Below are positions 57,045 through 64,000 of a stretch of 64,000 nucleotides of DNA, one piece after another; positions within the stretch are counted from its first letter, which is position 1, and every line of letters begins with the position of its first letter. Location: contig NZ_KI270992.1 in NCBI RefSeq assembly GCF_000469305.1, positions 1-64,000 on the forward strand. Reading direction: 5' to 3'. The notes beneath the pieces were generated by a model that did not search any database, had not been told where the DNA came from, and saw only the letters and a program-made list of their open reading frames with translations. Origin of the DNA: Faecalitalea cylindroides ATCC 27803 (GTDB lineage: Bacteria; Bacillota_I; Bacilli_A; Erysipelotrichales; Erysipelotrichaceae). Made by a program: the position numbers and the translations under genes.

Positions 57045-58244
57045 ATGTTTATATTACGAAAGATAAAGAAAATAGCCGGTAAGATCATAAGGATCACATA
57101 TAAGTTAACTTATAAATTGTTTAAAGTGGATGATAAATTAATGATCTTTATATCTTTTCATGGAAAAGGATATTCAGATAATCCTAAAGCGATTTATGAA
57201 GAAATCGTCCAAGATGAAAGATTTAAAGGATATCGTTTTATATGGTTTATTAAGGATCATAAACGTAAAAACATAACAATTCCAGGTGCTGAAATAAAAG
57301 AATATTTCAGTCTTTCCTATTTTTACTATATGTCAAAGGCAAAATACTGGATCATAAATTGTAAGATGCCTATATATATTTGTAAAAAAGAGAATCAATT
57401 TTATCTTCAGACATGGCATGGAACACCTTTAAAACGCCTGGCACATGATATAGATGTTTCTGAAGATACGACTTTTTATCGTTCTGCGGTTACTTATGAA
57501 CAAATGTGCAATTCCTACGATGTGGATGTAGCTCGATATAACTATATGATTTCACCAAATGCGTTTTGTTCCCAAGTGTTTCCAAGTGCATTTGGAATCA
57601 ATAAAGAGAGATTGATTGAGACAGGGTATCCAAGAAATGATTTTATCGTAAATGCGACAAAAGACGATGTTTTTAGAATTAAAAAGAAATTAAATATTCC
57701 TATGGATAAAAAAGTCATACTTTATGCTCCAACATGGCGTGATAATTCATATGTTGCGGCGGGGTATACATTTGAGTTAAAAGCAGATTTTCATAAATGG
57801 AAGGAAATCTTACAGGAAGAATATGTTGTTTTGTTTAAACCGCATTATTTGATCATCAATAAATATGAAAATGATAGATCTCTGGATGGATTTTTATATT
57901 CAATTCCAGCGAATAATGATATCAAAGATTTGTATGTGATCAGTGATGTTTTGATTACCGATTATTCGAGTGTTTTCTTTGACTATGCAATATTAAAACG
58001 ACCTATTTATTTCTATATGTATGATATTGAAGAATATGCCACGGATCTAAGAGGTTTCTACATGGATATTCACAAAGAATTACCAGGGAAGATATACAAA
58101 GAGGAAAATGAGATGTTGATGGATATCAAAAATCAAATCTATGATGATTCAAGAATGGAAGTATTTAATCAGCGTTTTAATAACCTTGATGATGGCAAGG
58201 CATCAAAACGTGTTGTGGATATCATCTATAAGGCAGGTCATTAA
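57045..58244 (+). CDS. CDP-glycerol glycerophosphotransferase, TagB/TagF family
   Basis: A 399-aa single-domain enzyme. Motifs: TWHGTPLKRLAHDID near 120, GYPRNDF, YAPTWRDNS, FKPHYLI and ITDYSSVFFDYAILKR. It would transfer glycerophosphate units from CDP-glycerol. Overlapping function with the 1112-aa protein suggests a priming or alternative-polymer role. Confidence 0.9.
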   Translation: MFILRKIKKIAGKIIRITYKLTYKLFKVDDKLMIFISFHGKGYSDNPKAIYEEIVQDERFKGYRFIWFIKDHKRKNITIPGAEIKEYFSLSYFYYMSKAKYWIINCKMPIYICKKENQFYLQTWHGTPLKRLAHDIDVSEDTTFYRSAVTYEQMCNSYDVDVARYNYMISPNAFCSQVFPSAFGINKERLIETGYPRNDFIVNATKDDVFRIKKKLNIPMDKKVILYAPTWRDNSYVAAGYTFELKADFHKWKEILQEEYVVLFKPHYLIINKYENDRSLDGFLYSIPANNDIKDLYVISDVLITDYSSVFFDYAILKRPIYFYMYDIEEYATDLRGFYMDIHKELPGKIYKEENEMLMDIKNQIYDDSRMEVFNQRFNNLDDGKASKRVVDIIYKAGH

Positions 58245-58245
58245 T

Positions 58246-59343
58246 ATGTCTTTGAATAAACTTATCTTAAATATAGCTTTAAAAATAGTTGACATCCTTA
58301 CGTTTTGGGTCAAGAAAGATAAGAAACGCATCACTTTTGTTTCTTTGACACAATCTCATTTAGCCAGTGATTTTAAATTAATTGATGATTTACTGAAAAA
58401 AGAAAACAAATATCATATTCATTATAATTTGATCGAATTTGAAAAAAATCTCTTAGGTGATTTTAAATACTTTCTGAATTGTTTAAAACAACTGGTAGAG
58501 TATAAAAAGTCAGCTTTGATCATTATCAATGATAATAATTATGTGATTAGTCATTGTAAACCTCAAGGGACAAAAGTTCTTCAGGTTTGGCATGCCTGTG
58601 GTGCTATAAAAAAATTCGGAAATGAAATTAAAAGGCAATATCCAATTCGAAATTATGATGCGATCATCTGCAATGCCAAGGCATGGAAACCTGTATATGC
58701 CAAATCGTTTGGGGTTTGTGAAGAACAAGTTCATGTTACAGGAATGCCAAGAATTGATTTGTTGTTGGACGATTCTTTACAGAAAAAAAATAAAGAAGAA
58801 TTTTATAAAAAATATCCTATGTGTGTTGGGAAAAAACTTTGTCTGTATGCTCCTACATTTCGTGGCAATATTATAGATGGCTTTAAGATCAAATCTTTTG
58901 ATTTTGAAAGAGTTGAATCTATGTTGAGCGATGAATATCTTTTCTTATATAAATTTCATCCATTGTTGGGGGATGTAAAAGTAAATTCTTCTAAAGCAAT
59001 TAATGTGAATGAAGAAGATTTATATACTTTATTTACGGTAAGTGATTGTTTGATCAGTGATTATTCATCAATTCTTTTTGATTATTCGTTATTGAATAAA
59101 AAGATGATTGCATATATAGATGATATTGATGAATATGATAAAACGATTGGTTTAAATGTTGATTTAAGAAAAGATTTCTGTGGGCCAATCTGCAAAGATG
59201 AAGAAGAGTTGGCCAATGTCATAAAATCAGAAAACAAAGATCAGCGTATTAAATCTTTTCAGAAAAAGTATATGTATTATACAGATGGAAAGAATACCAC
59301 ACGTGTTATTAAATTAATTGATAAACTGATGAATGATAAATGA
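58246..59343 (+). CDS. CDP-glycerol/ribitol glycerophosphotransferase family protein
   Basis: A 365-aa protein. Motifs: VWHACGAIKKFG (the His of the family in WHACG form), GMPRIDLLLDD, YAPTFRG, FKFHPLLGD-like YKFHPLL and ISDYSSILFDYSLL. The start at 58246 overlaps no other gene; a longer frame would run inside the preceding gene. The donor (CDP-glycerol, CDP-ribitol) cannot be settled. A terminator follows and ends the cluster. Confidence 0.85.
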   Translation: MSLNKLILNIALKIVDILTFWVKKDKKRITFVSLTQSHLASDFKLIDDLLKKENKYHIHYNLIEFEKNLLGDFKYFLNCLKQLVEYKKSALIIINDNNYVISHCKPQGTKVLQVWHACGAIKKFGNEIKRQYPIRNYDAIICNAKAWKPVYAKSFGVCEEQVHVTGMPRIDLLLDDSLQKKNKEEFYKKYPMCVGKKLCLYAPTFRGNIIDGFKIKSFDFERVESMLSDEYLFLYKFHPLLGDVKVNSSKAINVNEEDLYTLFTVSDCLISDYSSILFDYSLLNKKMIAYIDDIDEYDKTIGLNVDLRKDFCGPICKDEEELANVIKSENKDQRIKSFQKKYMYYTDGKNTTRVIKLIDKLMNDK

Positions 59344-59353
59344 TAATTAGAGT

Positions 59354-59390
59354 GAGTGTATCTGGTATTTTGAGATACACTCTTTATTTT
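59354..59390 (+). terminator. Terminator of the teichoic-acid cluster
   Basis: GAGTGTATCT and AGATACACTC arms (59354-59382), then T-rich run. Confidence 0.8.
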
Positions 59391-59420
59391 GATTTTAATA
59401 GAAATGAACAATAAAAAAAC

Positions 59421-59446
59421 TTTTTTGGTATAATTTTTTGGTATAA
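59421..59446 (+). repeat. Tandem 13-bp repeat carrying two extended -10 boxes
   Basis: TTTTTTGGTATAA occurs twice in a row (59421-59433, 59434-59446), each making a TGGTATAAT -10 box upstream of the DUF1622 gene. Confidence 0.85.
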
Positions 59447-59526
59447 TGAAAAAAACGATCGATAAAGTTTAGTATATATCGAAATATCAAGAACAAAATA
59501 ATAGCATGTAGAAGAAAGGGGATTAG

Positions 59527-59874
59527 ATGAGCGATTTTATAGAAGTTGTACACGAATATTTAAATCTATTTGCATATTTGGCGGTTTATTTTTTAGAAGC
59601 ATTATCCCTTTTTTGTATTGTATGCAGTGCAATTCAAAGTATGGTCGTTGCCTTCAACAAAGATAAAAACACTAAGAAACCTTTATTAAAAGGATTAAGC
59701 GTTGCGTTAACATTTAAACTAGCTGCCGAGATTGCTAGAACAATCACGGTTCGAAGTTTAGATGAAATCATTCAAATTGGAGCTTTGATAATGGTAAAGG
59801 CTGCCATAACAGCTTTGATTCATTGGGAATGGAAAAGTAAGGATGTAATGACAGATCTTGATGATATTGATTAA
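59527..59874 (+). CDS. DUF1622 small membrane protein
   Basis: A 115-aa protein with a hydrophobic helix at about 15-45 and a second region at about 65-100. The TRSLDEIIQIGALIMVKAAI-like TVRSLDEIIQIGAL segment matches DUF1622, a family of unknown function. GAAAGGGG precedes the ATG; a strong terminator follows. Confidence 0.75.
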   Translation: MSDFIEVVHEYLNLFAYLAVYFLEALSLFCIVCSAIQSMVVAFNKDKNTKKPLLKGLSVALTFKLAAEIARTITVRSLDEIIQIGALIMVKAAITALIHWEWKSKDVMTDLDDID

Positions 59875-59878
59875 AACA

Positions 59879-59907
59879 AAACGAAGTAATCTATTACTTC
59901 GTTTTTA
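59879..59907 (+). terminator. Terminator after the DUF1622 gene
   Basis: AACGAAGTAA and TTACTTCGTT arms, then TTTT; between convergent genes. Confidence 0.85.
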
Positions 59908-59909
59908 GT

Positions 59910-60641
59910 TTATCTTTTTCTTGCGCTTATTAATAACATCATAGGGCGTCTCATTTCGTCTTTCATTCCAGGTAGATCCATCATATCTTTTGGTGGCTTT
60001 GGCTCAATCACATGCTGGAGTTCAAATCCTTTTTCTAAGAGAGTGTTTAAATATGTAGTTAATGTCCTATGATATTTAATGACTTCTTCACCTAAAAATA
60101 TTGCTTGTCGCTGCCCTTCATAATAATAGTTATCAACAGGAAAATGAAGGATTTCTCCTTTTTTGTCATAATACCAGTCTTGATTGCCATAGGATGTAAA
60201 AATAGGGTGTTCGACTGAAAAGACAAATTCACCATTTGGCTTTAACCATTTATAGATATTATTTATCAAACGATCATAATCTTTAATATAGTGGAAGGCA
60301 AGAGAACTAATAATGGCATCATAAGATTCAGGGTCGGTATCAAAATCTTCTATAGCTGAATGAATATAAGTGATTTTATCATCCTGGTTCTTTTCTTGAG
60401 CAACTTTTAACATTTTCTCTGAAATATCAACACCTACAACGGATTTAGCTTTATGCTCAGCAGCATATTTACAGTGCCAGCCATATCCACATCCTAAATC
60501 TAGTACATGTTTTTCTTTAAAATCAGGTAATATCTTTTTGAGCTCATACCATTCTCCGGCTCCATCCAATCCTTTTTGTGAGCGAAACATCTGGCGATAT
60601 TTATTAAAAAATGTATCATCATCATATTTGTTTTCTTTCAT
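59910..60641 (-). CDS. Class I SAM-dependent methyltransferase
   Basis: A 243-aa protein with motif I VLDLGCGYGWHCKYAA, motif II GVDISEKML and a post-motif YDAIISSLAFHYI, placing it in the Methyltransf_11/25 group. The conserved C-terminal RRPMMLLISARK is typical of a large family whose substrate is unknown. Single gene with its own start site. Confidence 0.85.
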   Translation of the reverse strand: MKENKYDDDTFFNKYRQMFRSQKGLDGAGEWYELKKILPDFKEKHVLDLGCGYGWHCKYAAEHKAKSVVGVDISEKMLKVAQEKNQDDKITYIHSAIEDFDTDPESYDAIISSLAFHYIKDYDRLINNIYKWLKPNGEFVFSVEHPIFTSYGNQDWYYDKKGEILHFPVDNYYYEGQRQAIFLGEEVIKYHRTLTTYLNTLLEKGFELQHVIEPKPPKDMMDLPGMKDEMRRPMMLLISARKR

Positions 60642-60761
60642 GAAAAAATCTCCTCGTATAGATTATATCATTATATCTGGACAAGAGTGATCATCATAAT
60701 TTATACAATTTTAACATTATAAAAATTTTGTTGTGATAAAATATAATTAGGAAGTGGCTTT

Positions 60762-60998
60762 ATGAATTTAAATGGAGAGTCAAGCAAAAATAAAAAAACT
60801 ATATTAAATGGAAAACCTTTATATGGTTATGATCAGGCGAAGAAAAAGAATTATTTTCGCCATATTCAAATCCATAATAAGTTGACAAAACAATGGAGAA
60901 ATAATCCGGGAAAATTATCTAAAGCTCAAATTTCTAATATCATGATACGAGCAGTAATCATCATGTTTATCATCTTATTTGTTTTATCATTTTTATAG
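60762..60998 (+). CDS. Small protein with C-terminal membrane helix
   Basis: A 78-aa unrecognised protein. The first 50 residues are basic and polar (KNKKTILNGKPLYGYDQAKK); residues about 56-78 form one hydrophobic helix. AGGAAG precedes the ATG. It lies 14 nt before the SPFH gene, so the two are probably transcribed together and may work together. Confidence 0.65.
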   Translation: MNLNGESSKNKKTILNGKPLYGYDQAKKKNYFRHIQIHNKLTKQWRNNPGKLSKAQISNIMIRAVIIMFIILFVLSFL

Positions 60999-61012
60999 AA
61001 AGGAGTTTTTTT

Positions 61013-61918
61013 ATGTTTATACTTATCATTGCGATTATTGTAGTTATTGGGTTTATATTATTTTATACGATACGAATTGTGCCACAGACAGAAGAGTATG
61101 TAATTGAATTTTTAGGAAAATATAAAACAACATGGAGTGCAGGAATTCATTTCTTGATACCATTCTTTGAACGCGTCGTGTGCAAGGCTACCAGCAAAGA
61201 ACAATGTGCAGATTTTGAACCTCAATCTGTTATTACCAAAGATAATGTATCAATTTATGTAGATACGGTCGTTTATTTTAAGATCTTCGATTCAAAATTA
61301 TTCGCATATGGTGCAGCAAATCCATTGTTTGCCTTAGAAAATTTAGCTGCCACAACTTTGCGTAATTTGATTGGTGATATGACATTGGATGAAGCTTTGA
61401 CATCTCGTGATACGATTAATATAAAGTTAAAAGAAATTTTGGATGAAGCAACAGATCCTTGGGGAATCAATGTCAGTCGTGTGGAATTGAAAAATATTGA
61501 TCCACCAGCTGAGATCAAGAACGCTATGGAAAAGCAGATGAAGGCAGAACGAGAAAAACGTGAAAAGATATTACAGGCAGAAGCTTTCCAGGAATCAGAA
61601 ATTAAAAAAGCTGATGGAGAAGCCAAAGCTATGGTTAAACGTGCAGAGGCAAAGCGTGATGCAGATATCGCAATTGCACAAGGTAAAGCTAAAGCAATTG
61701 AAATGACGTATGAAGCCGAAGCAAAAGGACTGGAAAAGTTAAAGGATGCTCAGGCAAATTCTACAGTTGTGCAATTAAAATCATTTGAAGCATTACAGAA
61801 GCTTGCAGATGGTAAGGCAACCAAGATCATAGTTCCTACTTCTGTAGCAGAAAGTACCACAAAACAATCCATATTTGCAGAGATGTTAAAAACGCCAATT
61901 GAAGAAGATGTAAAATAG
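61013..61918 (+). CDS. SPFH/stomatin-like band 7 protein (QmcA type)
   Basis: A 301-aa protein with one N-terminal membrane helix (about 1-22), an SPFH domain (about 23-200: RIVPQTEEYVIEFLGKYK, TSRDTINIKLKEILDEATDP, WGINVSRVELKNIDPP) and a helical C-terminal part rich in E, A and K. Such proteins scaffold membrane microdomains and often partner with an NfeD-like protein; none is next to it here, but the 78-aa protein might serve. Confidence 0.9.
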   Translation: MFILIIAIIVVIGFILFYTIRIVPQTEEYVIEFLGKYKTTWSAGIHFLIPFFERVVCKATSKEQCADFEPQSVITKDNVSIYVDTVVYFKIFDSKLFAYGAANPLFALENLAATTLRNLIGDMTLDEALTSRDTINIKLKEILDEATDPWGINVSRVELKNIDPPAEIKNAMEKQMKAEREKREKILQAEAFQESEIKKADGEAKAMVKRAEAKRDADIAIAQGKAKAIEMTYEAEAKGLEKLKDAQANSTVVQLKSFEALQKLADGKATKIIVPTSVAESTTKQSIFAEMLKTPIEEDVK

Positions 61919-61924
61919 GTTTTG

Positions 61925-61956
61925 AAGTACATGTTTTGATGACATGTACTTTTTAA
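61925..61956 (+). terminator. Terminator after the SPFH gene
   Basis: AAGTACATGT and ACATGTACTT arms (61925-61951), then TTTT. Confidence 0.85.
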
Positions 61957-61978
61957 TTTGAGCTAAATAAATAAATAT

Positions 61979-61993
61979 GACATAAATAATGTC
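61979..61993. repeat. Palindromic 15-mer also present at 2525-2539
   Basis: GACATAAATAATGTC has 5-bp arms and occurs in reverse orientation at 2525-2539, upstream of rsmG. Here it is upstream of a small ORF and near a TATACT (62005-62010). It could be an operator, but a shared 15-mer can arise by chance in AT-rich DNA. Confidence 0.35.
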
Positions 61994-62036
61994 TAATTAA
62001 AACGTATACTATAAATGAAGCTAGGAGGTATTGATC

Positions 62037-62168
62037 ATGAAGACAATAATTATGTGTATGGCAATCGATCCGTTTTTTGCGATCTTGGCAATTGGACAGT
62101 TTATTTCATATTTAGGTTTTATTTCTGTAAGTGTTTTCGTTTGTAAAAAGGTATTATCTCGTCGATAA
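62037..62168 (+). CDS. 43-aa small membrane protein
   Basis: A short frame MKTIIMCMAIDPFF ... GQFISYLGFISVSVFVCKKVL ending RR. It has a good AGGAGG site (62023-62028) 8 nt before ATG and one strongly hydrophobic stretch. No family known to me. The ribosome site and promoter-like sequence make it more believable than a random frame. Confidence 0.55.
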   Translation: MKTIIMCMAIDPFFAILAIGQFISYLGFISVSVFVCKKVLSRR

Positions 62169-62182
62169 ATATCGAAAAATTT

Positions 62183-62211
62183 TTCAAACACTTTGTTTTG
62201 TATGGTATACT
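62183..62211 (+). promoter_or_regulatory. Promoter of the PurF-like gene
   Basis: TTCAAA (62183-62188), 17-bp spacer, TATACT (62206-62211) preceded by TGG, an extended -10. Confidence 0.6.
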
Positions 62212-62246
62212 TTCTACATCAAATAGATGGAAAGAGGGAAAAGTAA

Positions 62247-63653
62247 ATGAGTGGTTTTTTTGGAGTAGCATCAAAAGAGAGTTGTGTATTAGATTTGTTT
62301 TTTGGAGTTGACTATCATTCGCATTTAGGAACTCGTCGTGGTGGTATGGCTGTACATGGAGAACATGGATTTGAACGCGCGATACACAATATAGAAAACA
62401 CACCATTCCGTACAAAATTTGATGCGGATCTTGATAAATTCAATGGAAATCTAGGGATTGGCTGTATTTCAGATTTTGAAGCACAACCTTTATTGATGCA
62501 ATCGCATCTAGGATCTTTTGCGATTACTACTGTTGGTCGCATCAATAATCTTCAAGAATTAAAGGAGCTATGTTTTTCAAAAGGTATGTCTCATTTCTTA
62601 GAAATGAGTACTGGAGATATCAACCCAACTGAACTTGTTGCGGCATTAATCAATCAAAAAGACAGCATAGAAGAAGGTTTAAGTTACGTACAGGATATGA
62701 TAGAAGGAAGTATGTCTATTCTATTAATGACGCCACAGGGAATCTATGCGTCTCGTGATAAAGTAGGACGTACACCAATCATAATTGGAGAGAAATCTAC
62801 TGGATATTGTGCTACTTTTGAAAGTAGTGCGTTCTTGAATCTAGGATATCATCATTATCGTGATTTAGGTCCAGGAGAAATCGTATTCTTAACACCTACA
62901 CATATTGAAGTGAAGAAGAAACCACAAGAGGAAATGAAGATATGTTCTTTCTTATGGGTATATTATGGATATCCTACTTCTACGTATGAGGGAGTTAATG
63001 TTGAATGCATGCGTAATCGTTGTGGAGAGATCTTGTCACAACGAGATGATGTAGATGTAGACAGCGTTGCAGGAGTACCTGATTCTGGTACTGCTCATGC
63101 CGTAGGATATGCGAATGCTAAAGGAATTCCATTTACTCGTCCGTTTATTAAATATACACCTACCTGGCCTCGATCTTTCATGCCAACTAATCAATCTCAA
63201 CGTAATATGATTGCCAAGATGAAATTGATTCCAGTAAAAGAATTGATCAAAGACAAAAGTTTGTTATTGATAGATGATTCTATTGTTCGCGGAACTCAAT
63301 TAGGGGAAACAACAGATTTCTTATATGACAGTGGAGCAAAAGAGGTCCATGTTCGCCCGGCTTGTCCACCAATTATGTTTGGTTGTAAATATCTAAATTT
63401 CTCTCGTTCCAGTTCTGAAATGGATTTAATCACACGTCGTGTGATCCATAAATTAGAAGGAGATAATGTATCAGAAGAAACATTAAAAGAATACGCTAAT
63501 CCAGACAGTGAAAAATATCAAAATATGCTGGAAGAAATTCGTAAACGTTCAGGATTTACTTCATTGCGTTATCATCGTCTGGATGATATGGTCAAATCAA
63601 TCGGGTTGGAAAAATGTAAACTTTGTACATATTGTTTTGACGGTGAAGAATAA
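62247..63653 (+). CDS. PurF-like amidophosphoribosyltransferase without catalytic Cys
   Basis: PurF makes phosphoribosylamine from PRPP with ammonia freed from glutamine. The 468-aa protein keeps the phosphoribosyl part: GVPDSGTAHAVGYANAKGIP, KMKLIPVKEL and the PRPP loop LLIDDSIVRGTQ, plus C-terminal CKLCTYC. But it starts MSGFFGVASK: Ser stands where the Cys nucleophile follows Met, and the glutamine-binding RYAT and HNGNL segments are replaced by GCISD and VGRINN. It may use free ammonia or do another job. Related Cys-less PurF-like proteins occur in other anaerobes. Confidence 0.85.
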   Translation: MSGFFGVASKESCVLDLFFGVDYHSHLGTRRGGMAVHGEHGFERAIHNIENTPFRTKFDADLDKFNGNLGIGCISDFEAQPLLMQSHLGSFAITTVGRINNLQELKELCFSKGMSHFLEMSTGDINPTELVAALINQKDSIEEGLSYVQDMIEGSMSILLMTPQGIYASRDKVGRTPIIIGEKSTGYCATFESSAFLNLGYHHYRDLGPGEIVFLTPTHIEVKKKPQEEMKICSFLWVYYGYPTSTYEGVNVECMRNRCGEILSQRDDVDVDSVAGVPDSGTAHAVGYANAKGIPFTRPFIKYTPTWPRSFMPTNQSQRNMIAKMKLIPVKELIKDKSLLLIDDSIVRGTQLGETTDFLYDSGAKEVHVRPACPPIMFGCKYLNFSRSSSEMDLITRRVIHKLEGDNVSEETLKEYANPDSEKYQNMLEEIRKRSGFTSLRYHRLDDMVKSIGLEKCKLCTYCFDGEE

Positions 63654-63675
63654 AAGGTGCTTAGGCACCTTTTTG
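63653..63675 (+). terminator. Terminator after the PurF-like gene
   Basis: AAAGGTGC and GCACCTTT arms around TTA-type loop, then TTTT. Confidence 0.8.
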
Positions 63676-63729
63676 TTATATGGAGACGAAAAGATTTTTA
63701 GTTTATTATTTTTATGGTAGAATCAAGGA

Positions 63730-64000
63730 ATGAAATTAAAAAGAGTTTATATAGAAATTACAAATGGATGTAATCTATCATGTTCTTTTTGTGTTCAAAA
63801 ACATGAGAAGAGAAGAGATATATCGATTTTAGAGTTTGAATATATTTTAAAACAAATTAAGCCTTTTACTTCTTATATCTACTTACATGTTTTGGGGGAA
63901 CCTTTATCTCATCCTAAACTGGAAGAAATTTTAAGCTTATGTCAAGTATATGGATTCAATGTCCAAATCACAACAAATGGAACATTATTGAAAAAGACGC
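63730..64000 (+). CDS. Radical SAM protein, 5' part
   Basis: The first 90 codons to the window end. MKLKRVYIEITNGCNLSC is followed by SFC, giving the CxxxCxxC cluster at Cys14, 18 and 21 that binds the [4Fe-4S] cluster and SAM; VLGEPLSHP and ITTNGTLL are also typical of this superfamily. An extended -10 (TGGTAGAAT, 63718-63723) lies 6 bp upstream, so the leader is very short, although AAGGA is present. Function depends on the missing part. Confidence 0.85.
   Translation, partial: MKLKRVYIEITNGCNLSCSFCVQKHEKRRDISILEFEYILKQIKPFTSYIYLHVLGEPLSHPKLEEILSLCQVYGFNVQITTNGTLLKKT

Overview
This is a replication-origin window from a low-GC Firmicute. Gene content and protein style (short acidic-tailed RpoE, teichoic-acid genes, YidC with a lipobox, TGA used as stop) suggest an Erysipelotrichales-type gut bacterium, but the genus cannot be fixed from the sequence alone. 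The origin lies around dnaA (22966-24330). To its left the conserved block rpmH-rnpA-yidC-jag-pth-mfd-rqcP-mutT-HD hydrolase runs leftward, and rsmG-parA-parB lies at the far left. To its right dnaN-rlbA-recF-gyrB-gyrA runs rightward. Most housekeeping genes are therefore co-directional with the forks leaving oriC.

Left part (1-22 kb): parB/parA/rsmG; a divergent M24-peptidase-like gene; a rightward group (RelQ alarmone synthetase, DUF975 membrane protein, ABC-F ATPase, PLP-homeostasis protein, amidase); CorC/HlyC-type membrane protein, lipid kinase, MalY aminotransferase; then the mfd-rpmH block. Between rpmH and dnaA are two FemX/MurM-like genes, one intact and one a pseudogene with a visible 16-bp tandem duplication. 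oriC appears bipartite, with TTTTCCACA-type DnaA boxes on both sides of dnaA and a DnaA-trio-like tract before dnaN.

Middle part (31-50 kb): a serine T-box controls serS. Then come a phosphatase gene, SRP RNA, tadA, dnaX (with a perfect parS site in its coding sequence), recR, and a 0.5-kb AT-rich tract packed with TCATATGAAT-like repeats just upstream of a small HTH/coiled-coil protein resembling RocS/RacA-type nucleoid anchors. CYTH, nadK, a rodA-like gene, mutS-mutL-miaA-tcdA, an ECF S component, a DUF1934 gene, argS and rpoE follow.

Right part (50-64 kb): a teichoic-acid export and polymerisation cluster (TagG/TagH-like ABC transporter, TagD, a 1112-aa double glycerophosphotransferase, a membrane acyltransferase and two single-domain glycerophosphotransferases), then small membrane proteins, a methyltransferase, an SPFH protein, a PurF homologue whose glutaminase residues are missing, and the start of a radical-SAM gene cut by the window end.

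The most interesting candidate for an undescribed system is the repeat array plus HTH/coiled-coil gene at 37.4-38.5 kb. It sits in the origin-proximal region close to the parS site and looks like a centromere- or anchor-type locus. The sequence shows the array and the protein architecture; binding and function are inference.
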